Assembly: GCF_902499045.1 (NCBI RefSeq)
Contig: NZ_CABVPL010000001.1
Coordinates: 62,001-126,000 of the forward strand
DNA from: Burkholderia latens
GTDB lineage: Bacteria > Pseudomonadota > Gammaproteobacteria > Burkholderiales > Burkholderiaceae
Length of the DNA: 64,000 bases
Direction of reading: 5' to 3'
Both the position numbers and the translations under genes were made by a program. This document shows positions 46,752 to 55,487 of this stretch, piece after piece. The notes below the pieces were generated by a model. That model saw only the letters and a list, made by a program, of their open reading frames with translations. It was not told where the DNA came from and searched no databases. The number at the start of each line of letters is the position of its first letter. The first letter of the stretch is position 1.

Positions 46752-47891
46752 ATGAAGCAAAAGAAAGTTGCCGTAGCCGCCGCGCTCGCATGCGCGGCCT
46801 GTATTCCCGCCATCGGTCATGCGCAGAGCAGCGTGACGCTGTACGGGATCATCGACGCGGGCATCACGTACGTGAACAACACGGGCGGCTCGCACGTGGT
46901 CAAGTTCGACGACGGCATCGCGTACGGCAACCGCTTCGGCCTGAAGGGCACGGAAGACCTCGGCGGCGGCCTGAAGGCGGTATTCACGCTCGAAAGCGGT
47001 TTCCACCTCGGCAACGGGCAGCTCGGCTTCGGCGGCGCGGAATTCGGGCGTCAGGCTTATGTCGGTCTTCAGAACGATTGGGGCACGCTGTCGTTCGGTA
47101 ATCAGCTGGACATCACGAACGAACTCGTGTCGATCTACAACATCTCGGCATGGGGCAGCGGCTACGCGATCCACCAGGGCGACTTCGACCGCTTCAACGG
47201 CGACCGCCTGCCGAATTCGGTGAAATTCCTGTCGAACGACCTGAACGGGTTCAAGTTCGGCGCGATGTACTCGTTCGGCAACGTCGCCGGCAACTTCCAC
47301 CGCAACAGCGCATGGAGCGCGGGCGCGAGCTTCACGAAGGGCGACTTCTCGATCGGCGCCGCGTACACGCGCCTGAACAACCCGAACGGCATCTATGCGT
47401 TCGATCCGTACGCGATGATCGGCACGCATACGTTCCTCGGGCAGCAGACCGTGACCGTCGATCCGGCGACCGGCGCGCGCACCGACCTGTTCTCGAACAC
47501 CGCGATGGACGTCGACAGCCAAGGCACGTTCGGCATCGGCACGAGCTACACGATCGGCAAGCTGACGCTCGACGCCAACTATTCGTACACGACGATCAAG
47601 GGCTTCGGCCAGTCGTCGCACATGCAGGTGTACGAAGGCGGCGGCCTGTATCAGTTCACGCCGGCGCTGAGCTTCATCGCGGGCTACCAGCACACGCGCT
47701 TCGAAGGCCACCACTGGAACCAGGGCACGGCCGGCCTGCACTATTTGCTGTCGAAGCGCACCGACGTATATATCTCCGGCGATTACCTGCGCGCGTCGCA
47801 GGGCGTCGATGCGGTGATCGGCTACAGCTTCACGCCATCGACGACGCAGACGCAGGCCGACGTGCGGATCGGGATGCGGCATTCTTTCTGA
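46752..47891 (+). CDS. Gram-negative general porin (Burkholderia type)
   Basis: 379 residues. The Sec signal ends at GHA-QSSVTLYGIIDAGI, the standard start of beta-proteobacterial porins. Loop 'NRFGLKGTEDLGGGLKAVFTLESGFHLGNG' and the C-terminal 'ADVRIGMRHSF' ending in Phe for BAM recognition confirm a 16-stranded trimeric barrel. AGGGGGTAG lies before the start. Single gene with a strong terminator. Specificity not predictable. Confidence 0.93.
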   Translation: MKQKKVAVAAALACAACIPAIGHAQSSVTLYGIIDAGITYVNNTGGSHVVKFDDGIAYGNRFGLKGTEDLGGGLKAVFTLESGFHLGNGQLGFGGAEFGRQAYVGLQNDWGTLSFGNQLDITNELVSIYNISAWGSGYAIHQGDFDRFNGDRLPNSVKFLSNDLNGFKFGAMYSFGNVAGNFHRNSAWSAGASFTKGDFSIGAAYTRLNNPNGIYAFDPYAMIGTHTFLGQQTVTVDPATGARTDLFSNTAMDVDSQGTFGIGTSYTIGKLTLDANYSYTTIKGFGQSSHMQVYEGGGLYQFTPALSFIAGYQHTRFEGHHWNQGTAGLHYLLSKRTDVYISGDYLRASQGVDAVIGYSFTPSTTQTQADVRIGMRHSF

Positions 47892-47938
47892 GCGAGGCGG
47901 ATTACATCTTTCGACGTCTTCAGCGAGGTCTCTCTTTG

Positions 47939-47967
47939 GCGCGAACCATGGTTCGCGCTTTTTTTTT
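47939..47967 (+). terminator. terminator of the porin gene
   Basis: Palindrome GCGAACCATGGTTCGC (47941-47956) extended by GC on each side, followed by nine T residues; 47 bp after the porin stop codon. Confidence 0.92.
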
Positions 47968-48124
47968 GCGGTACGATGCGGCGCGGCGAGCAGCGTGTCG
48001 TCGCGCGGGAGCGGACATCCGGCAGCGTTCCGGCGGTTGACGCTATCATCGCGCTTTGGCCGCATCGCGCCCCGCCGATCGGCAGCCTCACGATCGCCAG
48101 CCTCCGTCCGAAGACGTCTCTCCG

Positions 48125-49375
48125 ATGACCGCCCCGTTACCCGAATCCGCGTCACCGCCGCCGTTACCCGCGAACCTGTTCCGTCACGCACCGTTCCAGC
48201 GCTTCTGGGGCACGCGCGTGATGTCGTCGCTCGCATTCCAGATCCTGTCGGTCGCGATCGGCTGGTACGTGTATGCGCTCACGCACAGCGCATTCGCGCT
48301 CGGGCTCGTCGGGCTCGCGCAGTTCGTGCCGATGTTCGCGCTGACGCTCGTCGTCGGGCAAGTGGCCGACCGTTACGACCGTCGCCGGATCGCGACGATC
48401 TGCCAGAGCGTCGAGGCGCTGGCCGCCGGCGTGTTCCTGTTCGGCGCGGTGAAAGGCGGCCTCACGGCGCCGGGCGTGTATGCGCTGGCGGCGATCGTCG
48501 GCACCGCGCGTGCGTTCGAATCGCCGTCGGTGTCGTCGCTGCTGCCGGCCGTCGTGCCGCGCGGCGACCTGCCGCGCGCGACCGCGCTGTCGACGTCCGC
48601 GAATCAGGCCGCGCAGATTCTCGGGCCTGCATTCGGCGGCGTGCTGTACGGCATCGGTGCGCCCGTCGCGTTCGGCACGAGCGTCGTCGCGTTCGCGATC
48701 GCGGCGCTGCTGAGCGGCACGATTCCGCTGCGCAGCGCGCCGCCCGCGCGCGAACCGGTCACGCTGCGTTCGGTGTTTTCCGGCATCGCGTTCATCCGGC
48801 GCGAGCCGGCGATCCTCGGCGCGCTGTCGCTCGACTTGTTCGCGGTGCTGTTCGGCGGCGCGACCGCGCTGCTGCCGATCTATGCGCGCGACATCCTGCA
48901 GGTCGGGCCATGGGGCCTCGGCGCGCTGCGCGCGGCGCCCGCGGTCGGTGCGCTCGCGGGCACGCTGTGGCTCACGCGTTTTCCGCTGAAGGGGCGGCCG
49001 GGCCGCGCGATGTTCGGCGGCGTGATCGCGTTCGGTATCGCGACGATCGTGTTCGGAATGTCGCGGCATTTCGCGCTGTCGCTGATCGCATTGGCGGCGC
49101 TCGGCGCGTCGGACGTGGTCAGCGTCGTCGTGCGGCTGTCGCTCGTGCAGCTACGCACGCCGGACGACATGCTCGGCCGCGTGAGCGCGGTCAATTCGCT
49201 GTTCATCGGCACGTCGAATCAGCTCGGCGAATTCGAATCGGGCGTGACGGCCTCATGGTGGGGCGCGCCGACGGCGATCGTCGTCGGCGGCGTGGCGACC
49301 ATCGCGGTCGCGCTGGCGTGGATGCGGCTCTTTCCGCAGCTCACGAACATGAAGTCGCTCGAACGCGATCATTGA
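48125..49375 (+). CDS. MFS exporter (EntS/MFS_3-like)
   Basis: 416 residues with about 12 hydrophobic segments; ATG 48125 (MTAPLPES) preferred over an in-frame start 23 codons upstream. 'FQRFWGTRVMSSLAFQILSVAIGWYVYALTHSAFALGLVGLAQFVPMF' and 'VADRYDRRRIATICQ' are the first helices and motif A of the MFS_3 (enterobactin exporter-like) group. 'NSLFIGTSNQLGEFESGVTASWWGA' is also typical. Substrate unknown. Convergent with ybjQ. Confidence 0.85.
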   Translation: MTAPLPESASPPPLPANLFRHAPFQRFWGTRVMSSLAFQILSVAIGWYVYALTHSAFALGLVGLAQFVPMFALTLVVGQVADRYDRRRIATICQSVEALAAGVFLFGAVKGGLTAPGVYALAAIVGTARAFESPSVSSLLPAVVPRGDLPRATALSTSANQAAQILGPAFGGVLYGIGAPVAFGTSVVAFAIAALLSGTIPLRSAPPAREPVTLRSVFSGIAFIRREPAILGALSLDLFAVLFGGATALLPIYARDILQVGPWGLGALRAAPAVGALAGTLWLTRFPLKGRPGRAMFGGVIAFGIATIVFGMSRHFALSLIALAALGASDVVSVVVRLSLVQLRTPDDMLGRVSAVNSLFIGTSNQLGEFESGVTASWWGAPTAIVVGGVATIAVALAWMRLFPQLTNMKSLERDH

Positions 49376-49423
49376 AGCCGGCTGTGCGCCGATCGTTTCG
49401 TGCGCAACGGTGTGCCGGCGCGC

Positions 49424-49632
49424 TTACGCGGCCGGCGTCACGCGCACCGCGGTGCCGTAGCAGATCACTTCCGTGACGCCGGTGCCGATCTCCGTCGAGT
49501 CGTAGCGCATCGCGACGACCGCGTTCGCGCCGAGCTTGCGCGCATCGTCGAGCATCTTGTCGAACGCGTGCTGGCGCGCGTTCTCGCACAGCGACGCGTA
49601 CGGCGCGATACTGTCGCCCGATAGCGTCGCTG
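49424..49632 (-). pseudogene. broken copy of the ybjQ 3' end
   Basis: On the minus strand the last ~60 codons of a YbjQ protein are present (…[18 protein letters not shown]…[14 protein letters not shown], stop TAA at 49424). Bases 49455-49596 match 50656-50797 of the intact gene with only about two differences; to 49632 similarity falls to about 60 percent and then stops. The N-terminal half of the gene is absent. The C-terminal residues differ from the intact copy (AVRVTPAA versus AVHVAPVSG). The fragment lies directly behind the MFS gene, where an ancestral full ybjQ probably ended. Confidence 0.85.
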
Positions 49633-49701
49633 CCCCTGTTGAAATATCAAGATGCGGGAAAGCAAGTAGCGGTTAGGATTCGTCGTCTAAGCAACACAAT
49701 C

Positions 49702-49735
49702 GGGGCATTTCACGCTGAGAGAGCAGCGTCGCCCC
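49702..49735 (+). promoter_or_regulatory. structured leader hairpin before the STM2901-family gene
   Basis: Nested inverted repeats: GGGGC (49702-49706) with GCCCC (49731-49735) enclose CGCTG (49713-49717) and CAGCG (49724-49728) around an AGAGAG loop. The structure ends 20 bp before the ATG and 10 bp before the AGGAAG ribosome binding site. The interval 49633-49701 shows nothing else. Confidence 0.4.
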
Positions 49736-49754
49736 GCGCGAAAATAGGAAGACG

Positions 49755-50186
49755 ATGAGAAATAACCGATACACCTACGGTATCCATCACGGCCTTACAC
49801 CCGCCGATCTGTTCGTATATGTAGCACTGGACGAAGCCCAAAAACAGCTGGGGTTTGCCGACCTCGCCAGTGCGGCAGCAATATTGCTCGGCCAGAACGA
49901 TGTGCCGGTCGCCGGGAAGCTCCGCGGCGCGGTGGCCGGCACCTCGGTTGTATCGATGGCGGCTCGTACTTTGTTGCCCTTCAATGTCAAAATCCGATTG
50001 CCAACGATTACGAAGGCAGGCGTCGGGGGGCTCCGCATTGCGATGACCCGGAGTCTCGGGGCATTCGTCGGTCGGGCGATTCCCATTGTCGGGGTTGTCA
50101 TGCTTTCGACCGACGTTTTCTTTATCGTGCGAAACTCCGTCGCGTCGTACAACCGAATCGTGAAACCTGAAGATCGAGTGCTGTGA
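49755..50186 (+). CDS. STM2901-family hypothetical protein
   Basis: 143 residues, AGGAAGACG before the start. 'NRYTYGIHHGLTPADLFVYVALDEAQKQLG' and 'AAAILLGQNDVPVAGKLRGAVAGTSVVSMAARTLLP' followed by a hydrophobic 'RAIPIVGVVMLSTDVFFIVRN' segment match my memory of the STM2901 family, small proteins of unknown function found in enterobacteria, Pseudomonas and Burkholderia, often beside a DUF1493 gene. Codon use is more AT-rich than neighbours. ATGA overlap with the next gene indicates translational coupling. Confidence 0.75.
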   Translation: MRNNRYTYGIHHGLTPADLFVYVALDEAQKQLGFADLASAAAILLGQNDVPVAGKLRGAVAGTSVVSMAARTLLPFNVKIRLPTITKAGVGGLRIAMTRSLGAFVGRAIPIVGVVMLSTDVFFIVRNSVASYNRIVKPEDRVL

Positions 50187-50557
50187 TGGCGGACGAAATC
50201 TGGAATCGACTCGAAGCTTTTGCGCGAGAGGAACTCGGCCGGCCGATTTTTGGCGGCGCGCTGAAACTGACGCCGGACAGCAGGCTCGAAGAAGACCTTC
50301 GTCTGACGGGCGTCGATGCTGTCGAGTTTATCGACAAATGGGCGGAGAAATTCAATGTCGCCGCTCAAGACTTTCCTTACAGCCGATACTTTGGGCCTGA
50401 TAGTTGGGATGTCGTCAGATCGGTCATGGGGATCTTCTCGAAGAAATATCGTGACCCGCAGCTCGTCGCGCTGACGCTCGGAATGCTGGCTGAAGCAATG
50501 CGACGCGGGCGGTGGGATACGGCAGAAATCGAGGCCGTGACGAGCAATCTGCACTGA
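50183..50557 (+). CDS. DUF1493-family protein (acyl-carrier-like fold suspected)
   Basis: 124 residues. 'DEIWNRLEAFAREELGRPIFGGALKLTPDSRLEEDLRLTGVDAVEFIDKWAEKFNV' has the helix-loop layout of an acyl carrier protein ('LEEDLRLTGVDAVEFI' where a carrier would have DSL/ML), but the phosphopantetheine serine is replaced (GVDA). This is the DUF1493 family pattern. Start overlaps the previous stop codon (ATGA). AT-richer than flanking genes, as is its partner. Function unknown. Confidence 0.75.
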   Translation: MMADEIWNRLEAFAREELGRPIFGGALKLTPDSRLEEDLRLTGVDAVEFIDKWAEKFNVAAQDFPYSRYFGPDSWDVVRSVMGIFSKKYRDPQLVALTLGMLAEAMRRGRWDTAEIEAVTSNLH

Positions 50558-50621
50558 ATCCTTCAAAGGCCACAGCGAGCCGCCCGGTGCGGCTCGGTAT
50601 GCCGGCGGGCGCTTCCGGGAT

Positions 50622-50987
50622 TTAGCCTGAAACCGGCGCCACATGCACGGCCGTCCCGTAGCAGATCACTTCCGTGACGCCGGTGCCGATCTCCGTCGAG
50701 TCGTAGCGCATCGCGACGACCGCGTTCGCGCCGAGCTTGCGCGCATCGTCGAGCATCTTGTCGAACGCGTGCTGGCGCGCCTTTTCGCACAGCGACGTAT
50801 AGAGCGTGATGTTGCCGCCGAACAGCGTCTGCAGCGACGCGCCGAACGAGCCGACGATCGAGCGCGAGCGCACGACGATGCCCTGCGCGACGCCGAGCGA
50901 GCGGACGATCGTGTGGTCGGGCAGGTCGAACGCGGTGGTGACGCGCTCGGGCGTCAACGTATCGGGGGAGCGGGAGAATTCGGTCAT
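50622..50987 (-). CDS. YbjQ family (DUF74) protein
   Basis: 121 residues. '[29 protein letters not shown]' and '[31 protein letters not shown]' followed by '[10 protein letters not shown]' are the YbjQ/heavy-metal-binding (PF01906-type) domain, small pentameric beta-rich proteins of unclear role. Full length. Its 3' end is duplicated at 49424-49632 on the other side of the STM2901/DUF1493 pair. Confidence 0.9.
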   Translation of the reverse strand: MTEFSRSPDTLTPERVTTAFDLPDHTIVRSLGVAQGIVVRSRSIVGSFGASLQTLFGGNITLYTSLCEKARQHAFDKMLDDARKLGANAVVAMRYDSTEIGTGVTEVICYGTAVHVAPVSG

Positions 50988-51034
50988 GGCGGCGCACCGT
51001 GATGCGGGAGTGATCGAACAGCGATTCTATCCGG

Positions 51035-51062
51035 AAGGCGAAAGGCGAAAGGCGGAAGGCGT
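51035..51062. repeat. four tandem AAGGCGN heptamers
   Basis: Units AAGGCGA, AAGGCGA, AAGGCGG, AAGGCGT in the interval between ybjQ and the metalloprotease. Copy number may vary between strains. Confidence 0.75.
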
Positions 51063-51196
51063 TAGCAACGGTATGCGTTCGTGCGTGCGTTCCTGCGAAA
51101 AAAAATGTTCGACGCAGATCGTTCGGTGCTTGACCGTCGTCGCTGCTGCCGCCGTCGTTGCCACGATCGGCCGAACGGTTGCGATGTCGGAGAGAC

Positions 51197-51229
51197 GAGG
51201 GCGCGTCGCACATCGCGCGACTCGCCCTC
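51197..51229 (-). terminator. hairpin after the metalloprotease gene
   Basis: Arms GAGGGCG (51197) and CGCCCTC (51223) with an inner GTCGC/GCGAC pairing, 15 bp beyond the protease stop codon. There is no T-run, so termination is uncertain. Confidence 0.45.
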
Positions 51230-51243
51230 CGCCTGCTCGCGCG

Positions 51244-52962
51244 TTACGACTTCTGCGGCACGGTCACGCCGTACGTGCAGCTCTTGTTGTATGCGTTGCC
51301 GATCGCGGTGAGCTGCGCACTGCTGTAGCCGAGCGCGGCGGCGGCCGTCAGCACCGCCTGAGCGGCGGCTTTCTGATTCGTCGAGCTGTTCGTCATCGAC
51401 AGCCCTTTGAGGAACGCCTTGTCCATTGCCTGCGCGCCGATCGCGTCGCGCGCGACGAGATTGCACGACGCCCAGTACTGGCCGGCCGTATGAATCTCCG
51501 CGCCGCGTGCTTGCGCATACGTGCGCCCGACGTTCCAGTTCGTCACGCGGCCGCCCCAGTATTCGTTGTGGCCGTCCCAGTTGTAGACCCAGTAATACTG
51601 CGCGTCGGCCGGGCTCCACTGGTTGAAGTCGCGGCTGTACGCGGCGGCCAGATAGTCGCCGGTGCCTTCCGACAGCCCTTCCTGTTGCGACAGGCCGCCA
51701 TTCGTCACCCAGTCGTGGATCCCGTGGCCGAGTTCGTGGATCACGACATCCGCGTCTTCCGCATCGTCCACGCCGCCCTGGCCGAAGGTCAGCCGGCCGG
51801 TGCTCGACGAATACGACGAGTTGTCGTCGCCCGATTCGCCGTGCGGGTCGTACTGCACGCCGCCCGTGTACTGGTACGGCATTGCGTTGATACCGAGCGT
51901 CTGGTTCACGTACCGCAGGAACGTGTCGATGTGGTAGTACGTGTTCACCGCCTCGAAATACAGGTTGCCGCGTGTGAATTCGAACGTGGGCGTTGCCTGT
52001 GACGGACATGCGTTGTCGCGCGGCGCGTCGAAATCGACGCACGACGCATACGGGCCCGACAGCACGTAGCGCGCGTTCGACTGCGCGAGATCCTTCAGCG
52101 TCACGCGCACGCGCGCGGCCGTGAGCTGCGTCGAGTCGGCGTCGTTGTTGTCCTTGTAGCCGGTGCTGCCGTAGCTGCTTTTCGTCGGCGACAACGGATC
52201 CGGGCGGAACACGAAACCGGTGCCGTCCGTCGCGTAGAGCGCCTTGTCCTCGGCGCGCAGCACCTCGCCGCTGTCCGCGTCGATCAGCAGTTCCCAGTCG
52301 CCCTTCGGGCCGTCCTGCGGGCGGCCGCGCACCTTCCATGCGGTATGCGTGCCGGCCTTGTCGACGAACGCGACGAGCTTTGCATCGACGCTCGTGAAGC
52401 CGCTCACGCCAAGATACGAGCGTGCGCGGTCGCGCGCCTGCTGCTGGTCGACGGCCTGCGCCTTGCGCGTGGTCGCGACCACGCCGTTGATCGTGTTGCT
52501 CGCGACGTACAGGATGCGGCCGTCCTTCGCGACCGTCACCGCGATGTCGCTGCCGTACACCGGCAGTCCGGCGGCCTGCTGCTGAAAGCGCACGACGGTG
52601 AACTCGGCGTCGCTGCGCTCCGACGTCACGGCGAGGCTCGCGAGCGCGGCCGCGTCGAGCCCGAGCTGCGCGGCCTGCGACGCGACGAAATCGCGCGCCG
52701 TGGCGGCGGGCGTGGCAGTAGCCTTCTTCGCGCGATAGGCGGGGTTGTACAGCGTGACGGCGACGCCGTCCGCGCGGAACTGGCCCGCGGCGGTATCGGT
52801 CCTGGCTGCGGCCGGCGCCGGCTCGACGCCGCGCGTCAGGCTCTCGCGCAGGCTCGCGGCCTGCGGATTCGCGACCTTGGTATCGGCCGCGCTGCCGCCG
52901 ACGATGCCGAAACCGAGCGCGAGACCCAGCGCGAGCGGCATTGCTTTACGTGATGTCTGCAT
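51244..52962 (-). CDS. secreted zinc metalloprotease (M4/M36-like gluzincin) with propeptide
   Basis: 572 residues. The signal peptide ends near SAADTK. An FTP-like propeptide (about 65-110, 'RDFVASQAAQLGLDAAALASLAVTSE') and PepSY-like region ('VAFVDKAGTHTAWKVRG...GDWELLIDADSGEVL') precede the catalytic domain. Zinc motif HELGH has His409, Glu410, His413 in 'DVVIHELGHGIHDWV'; the third Glu is likely in 'QEGLSEGTGDY' (Glu428 or Glu432). 'HELGHG' instead of HE.THG and the short spacing set it apart from classical thermolysin. Probably an exported, self-processed protease; no secretion genes nearby. Confidence 0.85.
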   Translation of the reverse strand: MQTSRKAMPLALGLALGFGIVGGSAADTKVANPQAASLRESLTRGVEPAPAAARTDTAAGQFRADGVAVTLYNPAYRAKKATATPAATARDFVASQAAQLGLDAAALASLAVTSERSDAEFTVVRFQQQAAGLPVYGSDIAVTVAKDGRILYVASNTINGVVATTRKAQAVDQQQARDRARSYLGVSGFTSVDAKLVAFVDKAGTHTAWKVRGRPQDGPKGDWELLIDADSGEVLRAEDKALYATDGTGFVFRPDPLSPTKSSYGSTGYKDNNDADSTQLTAARVRVTLKDLAQSNARYVLSGPYASCVDFDAPRDNACPSQATPTFEFTRGNLYFEAVNTYYHIDTFLRYVNQTLGINAMPYQYTGGVQYDPHGESGDDNSSYSSSTGRLTFGQGGVDDAEDADVVIHELGHGIHDWVTNGGLSQQEGLSEGTGDYLAAAYSRDFNQWSPADAQYYWVYNWDGHNEYWGGRVTNWNVGRTYAQARGAEIHTAGQYWASCNLVARDAIGAQAMDKAFLKGLSMTNSSTNQKAAAQAVLTAAAALGYSSAQLTAIGNAYNKSCTYGVTVPQKS

Positions 52963-53450
52963 ACGTGATCCTCATCTCAACGGTTGGACACGCCCGCGCG
53001 CTCGTGGCGAGCGGGCACGACACGGCCCGCGCGCCGGTTAGATGGAACCGGTGCGGCGAAGCGGTGCTGGGAGCGTCGACGGACTAAGGACGACTAATCG
53101 TCAGGTCGAAACGAATCGGGAAGGCGAGGCGGAAAGTGCAGCGGGGAAGCGAACGGCAGGCAGGTGCGGCGACGGCGAAGCGAGCATCGTCATGTCATAC
53201 CCCTCGGATCGGCATTGATTTCGATTCGGCAGCCTGCGCGGCGCGACGTGCGTCGGCCCGGGCTCTCATCTCCTTTAGGGCTGCCTATGTAATTGCGACG
53301 TATGTTACAGAATATTTTCGGCGACTTTGCAAATTATTTTCGAAGGCTGCTTCGGTCCACCGGACGATCGCCAGTATTGACCGGCGAATGGCGGGAAACG
53401 CGGCCGGCGCGCGCAATAACGCGCCGGATTGTACGCAATGGCGTCATGGT
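52963..53450. promoter_or_regulatory. upstream region of the metalloprotease
   Basis: 488 bp without a gene. GC-rich near the protease start, with a clearly AT-rich block at about 53265-53345 that is the best candidate for its promoter. Plus-strand frames crossing it have no codon bias. No repeat or binding site was recognised. Confidence 0.35.
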
Positions 53451-54395
53451 TCAGCGCGTCGCGCGCCGGTCGCTGCGCGGGCTCACGCCGAAACGCGCGC
53501 GATAGGTGCGCGAGAAATGCGACGGCGATTCGAAGCCGCACGCGACGCACACCGACGTGATGCTCATGTCAGTCTGCTGCAGCAGTTCGCGCGCGCGGTC
53601 GAGCCGCAGGTTCAGATAGAAGTGCGTCGGCGTGTCGTTCAGCGTCGCGCTGAAGAGCCGTTCGAGCTGGCGGCGCGTGATCGAAACCTCTTGCGCGAGC
53701 GCGTCGGAGCCGAGCGGCGTCTCCATGTGCCGCTGCATCGTGCCGATCACCTGGATCAGCTTGCGGTTGTGCACGCCATAGCGCGCGGCGATCTCGAGAC
53801 GCTGGCTGTCCGAGCGCTGCCGGATGCGGCTCACCACGAACTGCTCGGAGATCGCCGCCGCGAGATCGGCGCCGTGCCGCCGGCCGATCAGGTCGAGCAT
53901 CATGTCGATCGACGCGGTGCCGCCCGCGCACGTGATGCGCCGGTCGTCGATCTCGAACAGTTCCTGCGTCGCGTTCAGGCCCGGGTAGCGTTCGCGGAAC
54001 GCGGCGAGCGCCTCCCAGTGCAGCGTCAGCGTTTGCGATGCGTCGAACAGCCCGGCTTCCGCGAGCACGAAGCTGCCGGTGTCGATGCCGCCGAGCGTCG
54101 CGCGATGCCGATTCTGGCGGCGCAGCCAGTCGGCGAGCGCGCGGTCGTAGTACACGAGCGGATCGAAGCCCGCGACGACGAACACCGTCTCGACCTGTTC
54201 GACGTCCGCGTATGCGGCTTCGGCCGCGACCGGGATGCCGTTGCTCGCGGCGACGGGCGCGCCGTCCGCGCTGATCACGTGCCAGCGGTACAGCTCCGTG
54301 CGGAACCGGTTCGCGACGCGCAGCGGCTCGACCGCGGACATGAAGCCGAGTGCGGAGAAGCCGGGCAACAACAGGAAATGAAAATCCTCAGCCAT
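53451..54395 (-). CDS. GlxA-type AraC-family regulator
   Basis: 314 residues. DJ-1/PfpI-like N-terminal domain ('FHFLLLPGFSALGFMSAVEPLRVANRF', 'GGIDTGSFVLAEAGLF') with an AraC C-terminal pair ('ALAQEVSITRRQLERLFSATLNDTPTHFY', 'SITSVCVACGFESPSHFSRTYRARFGVSP'). Same family as GbdR at 25774 and close in type to Pseudomonas ArgR/CdhR. No catabolic partner gene lies directly beside it, so the ligand is unclear; an amine or carnitine-type compound is possible. Confidence 0.85.
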   Translation of the reverse strand: MAEDFHFLLLPGFSALGFMSAVEPLRVANRFRTELYRWHVISADGAPVAASNGIPVAAEAAYADVEQVETVFVVAGFDPLVYYDRALADWLRRQNRHRATLGGIDTGSFVLAEAGLFDASQTLTLHWEALAAFRERYPGLNATQELFEIDDRRITCAGGTASIDMMLDLIGRRHGADLAAAISEQFVVSRIRQRSDSQRLEIAARYGVHNRKLIQVIGTMQRHMETPLGSDALAQEVSITRRQLERLFSATLNDTPTHFYLNLRLDRARELLQQTDMSITSVCVACGFESPSHFSRTYRARFGVSPRSDRRATR

Positions 54396-54524
54396 CGGAG
54401 CGTGGGGTGGAATCGGGTGGGTGTCGCGTCGCGCGCGGTGCGGCGGACGGGCCGACGCGCGGGCGCCGGGCCGGCTCGACGGAGCCGCGCGTTCAGCACC
54501 GGATTATCGCGGTTTTGCCGGCGC

Positions 54525-55487
54525 TCAGCGCGTTTTTGCGGTGCGCAACGTCCGGCGCGCCGTCGTCGACGGCAGTTCGCCGAACTGCGCCTTGTACGCG
54601 TTCGCGAAATGGCCGAGATGGACGAAGCCCCAGCGCGCGGCCGCCTCGCCGACCGGCAGGTCCGACTGCCGCGTGTCGAGCAGCAGGCGCCGCACCTGCG
54701 CGAGGCGCAGCGAGCGCGTGTAGCTCAGCGGATTGGTCTGCACGACCGACTGAAAACTGTTCTGCATCGTGCGCCGGCTCACGCGCAATTGCGTGCACAG
54801 GCTCAGGATGTCGACGGGCGCTTCCGGATGTTCGATCACGTAGTCGTGCACGCGGCGCACGATGTCGGCATGGCACGCATGCGTGAGCCGGTTCGGCGGC
54901 TCCGGCATCCGGTACGTGAGCAGATCGACGAGCACGTTGCCGACTTTGCCGCGCAGTTCGGACTGCGCGCGTGGCGTGACGAACGCATCGGGCGCCGACA
55001 GCACGCGTTCGAGCAGCGTCGCAAGTTGCACGCTCGCGCGTTCGCACGCGGCCGCCGGCACGTCGACGACGCCGCGCCGCAGCGCGCGTTCGTCGAACCG
55101 CGCGTCGGCGGCATCCTCGATCTGCTGCGACAGCTCGTGATCGACGACCACGCCGATCAGCGACATGTCGTCCGGTGAATGGAGTTCGAAAGGCGAGCCG
55201 CCGCGCGCCATCACGATCGTGCCGTGCCCGACGCGCGCATCGCCGAACGCGAACGTACCGGCGCCGGTGAGCGGCATTCCGAACACCGTATGGCCGGCCG
55301 GCAGGCGTCCGCGCTGGATGACGCGCACGTTCGCCGCCTCCTGGAACAGCTGTACGCCGTCGAGTTCGACGTGCTTGACCGCGCTGCGATACGAGCCGCA
55401 GCCGATCTGGTCGTAACGCTGATCCCAGCCGCGCAGCGCCTCGGCATGCCGGTCTGCGTCGTCGAACATCTGATGAAACACGAGCAC
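54525..55487 (-). CDS. AraC-family regulator, EutR/AraC_binding type
   Basis: 320 residues. N-terminal ~200-residue effector domain without a recognised motif and a C-terminal HTH-18 domain ('VDILSLCTQLRVSRRTMQNSFQSVVQTNPLSYTRSLRLAQVRRLL', 'PVGEAAARWGFVHLGHFANAYKAQFGELPS'), the pattern of EutR-like regulators. Divergent from the aralkylamine dehydrogenase operon with 239 bp between, so it most probably controls that operon in response to an amine. Confidence 0.82.
   Translation of the reverse strand: MLVFHQMFDDADRHAEALRGWDQRYDQIGCGSYRSAVKHVELDGVQLFQEAANVRVIQRGRLPAGHTVFGMPLTGAGTFAFGDARVGHGTIVMARGGSPFELHSPDDMSLIGVVVDHELSQQIEDAADARFDERALRRGVVDVPAAACERASVQLATLLERVLSAPDAFVTPRAQSELRGKVGNVLVDLLTYRMPEPPNRLTHACHADIVRRVHDYVIEHPEAPVDILSLCTQLRVSRRTMQNSFQSVVQTNPLSYTRSLRLAQVRRLLLDTRQSDLPVGEAAARWGFVHLGHFANAYKAQFGELPSTTARRTLRTAKTR

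Noticed and set aside
46224-48236. 670-codon antisense frame over choX and the porin
   Set aside because: Shadow; no domain, crosses two terminator structures.
53136-55178. 680-codon plus-strand frame across two AraC genes
   Set aside because: Arg/Ala/His-rich shadow, crosses the AT-rich promoter region without change in character.
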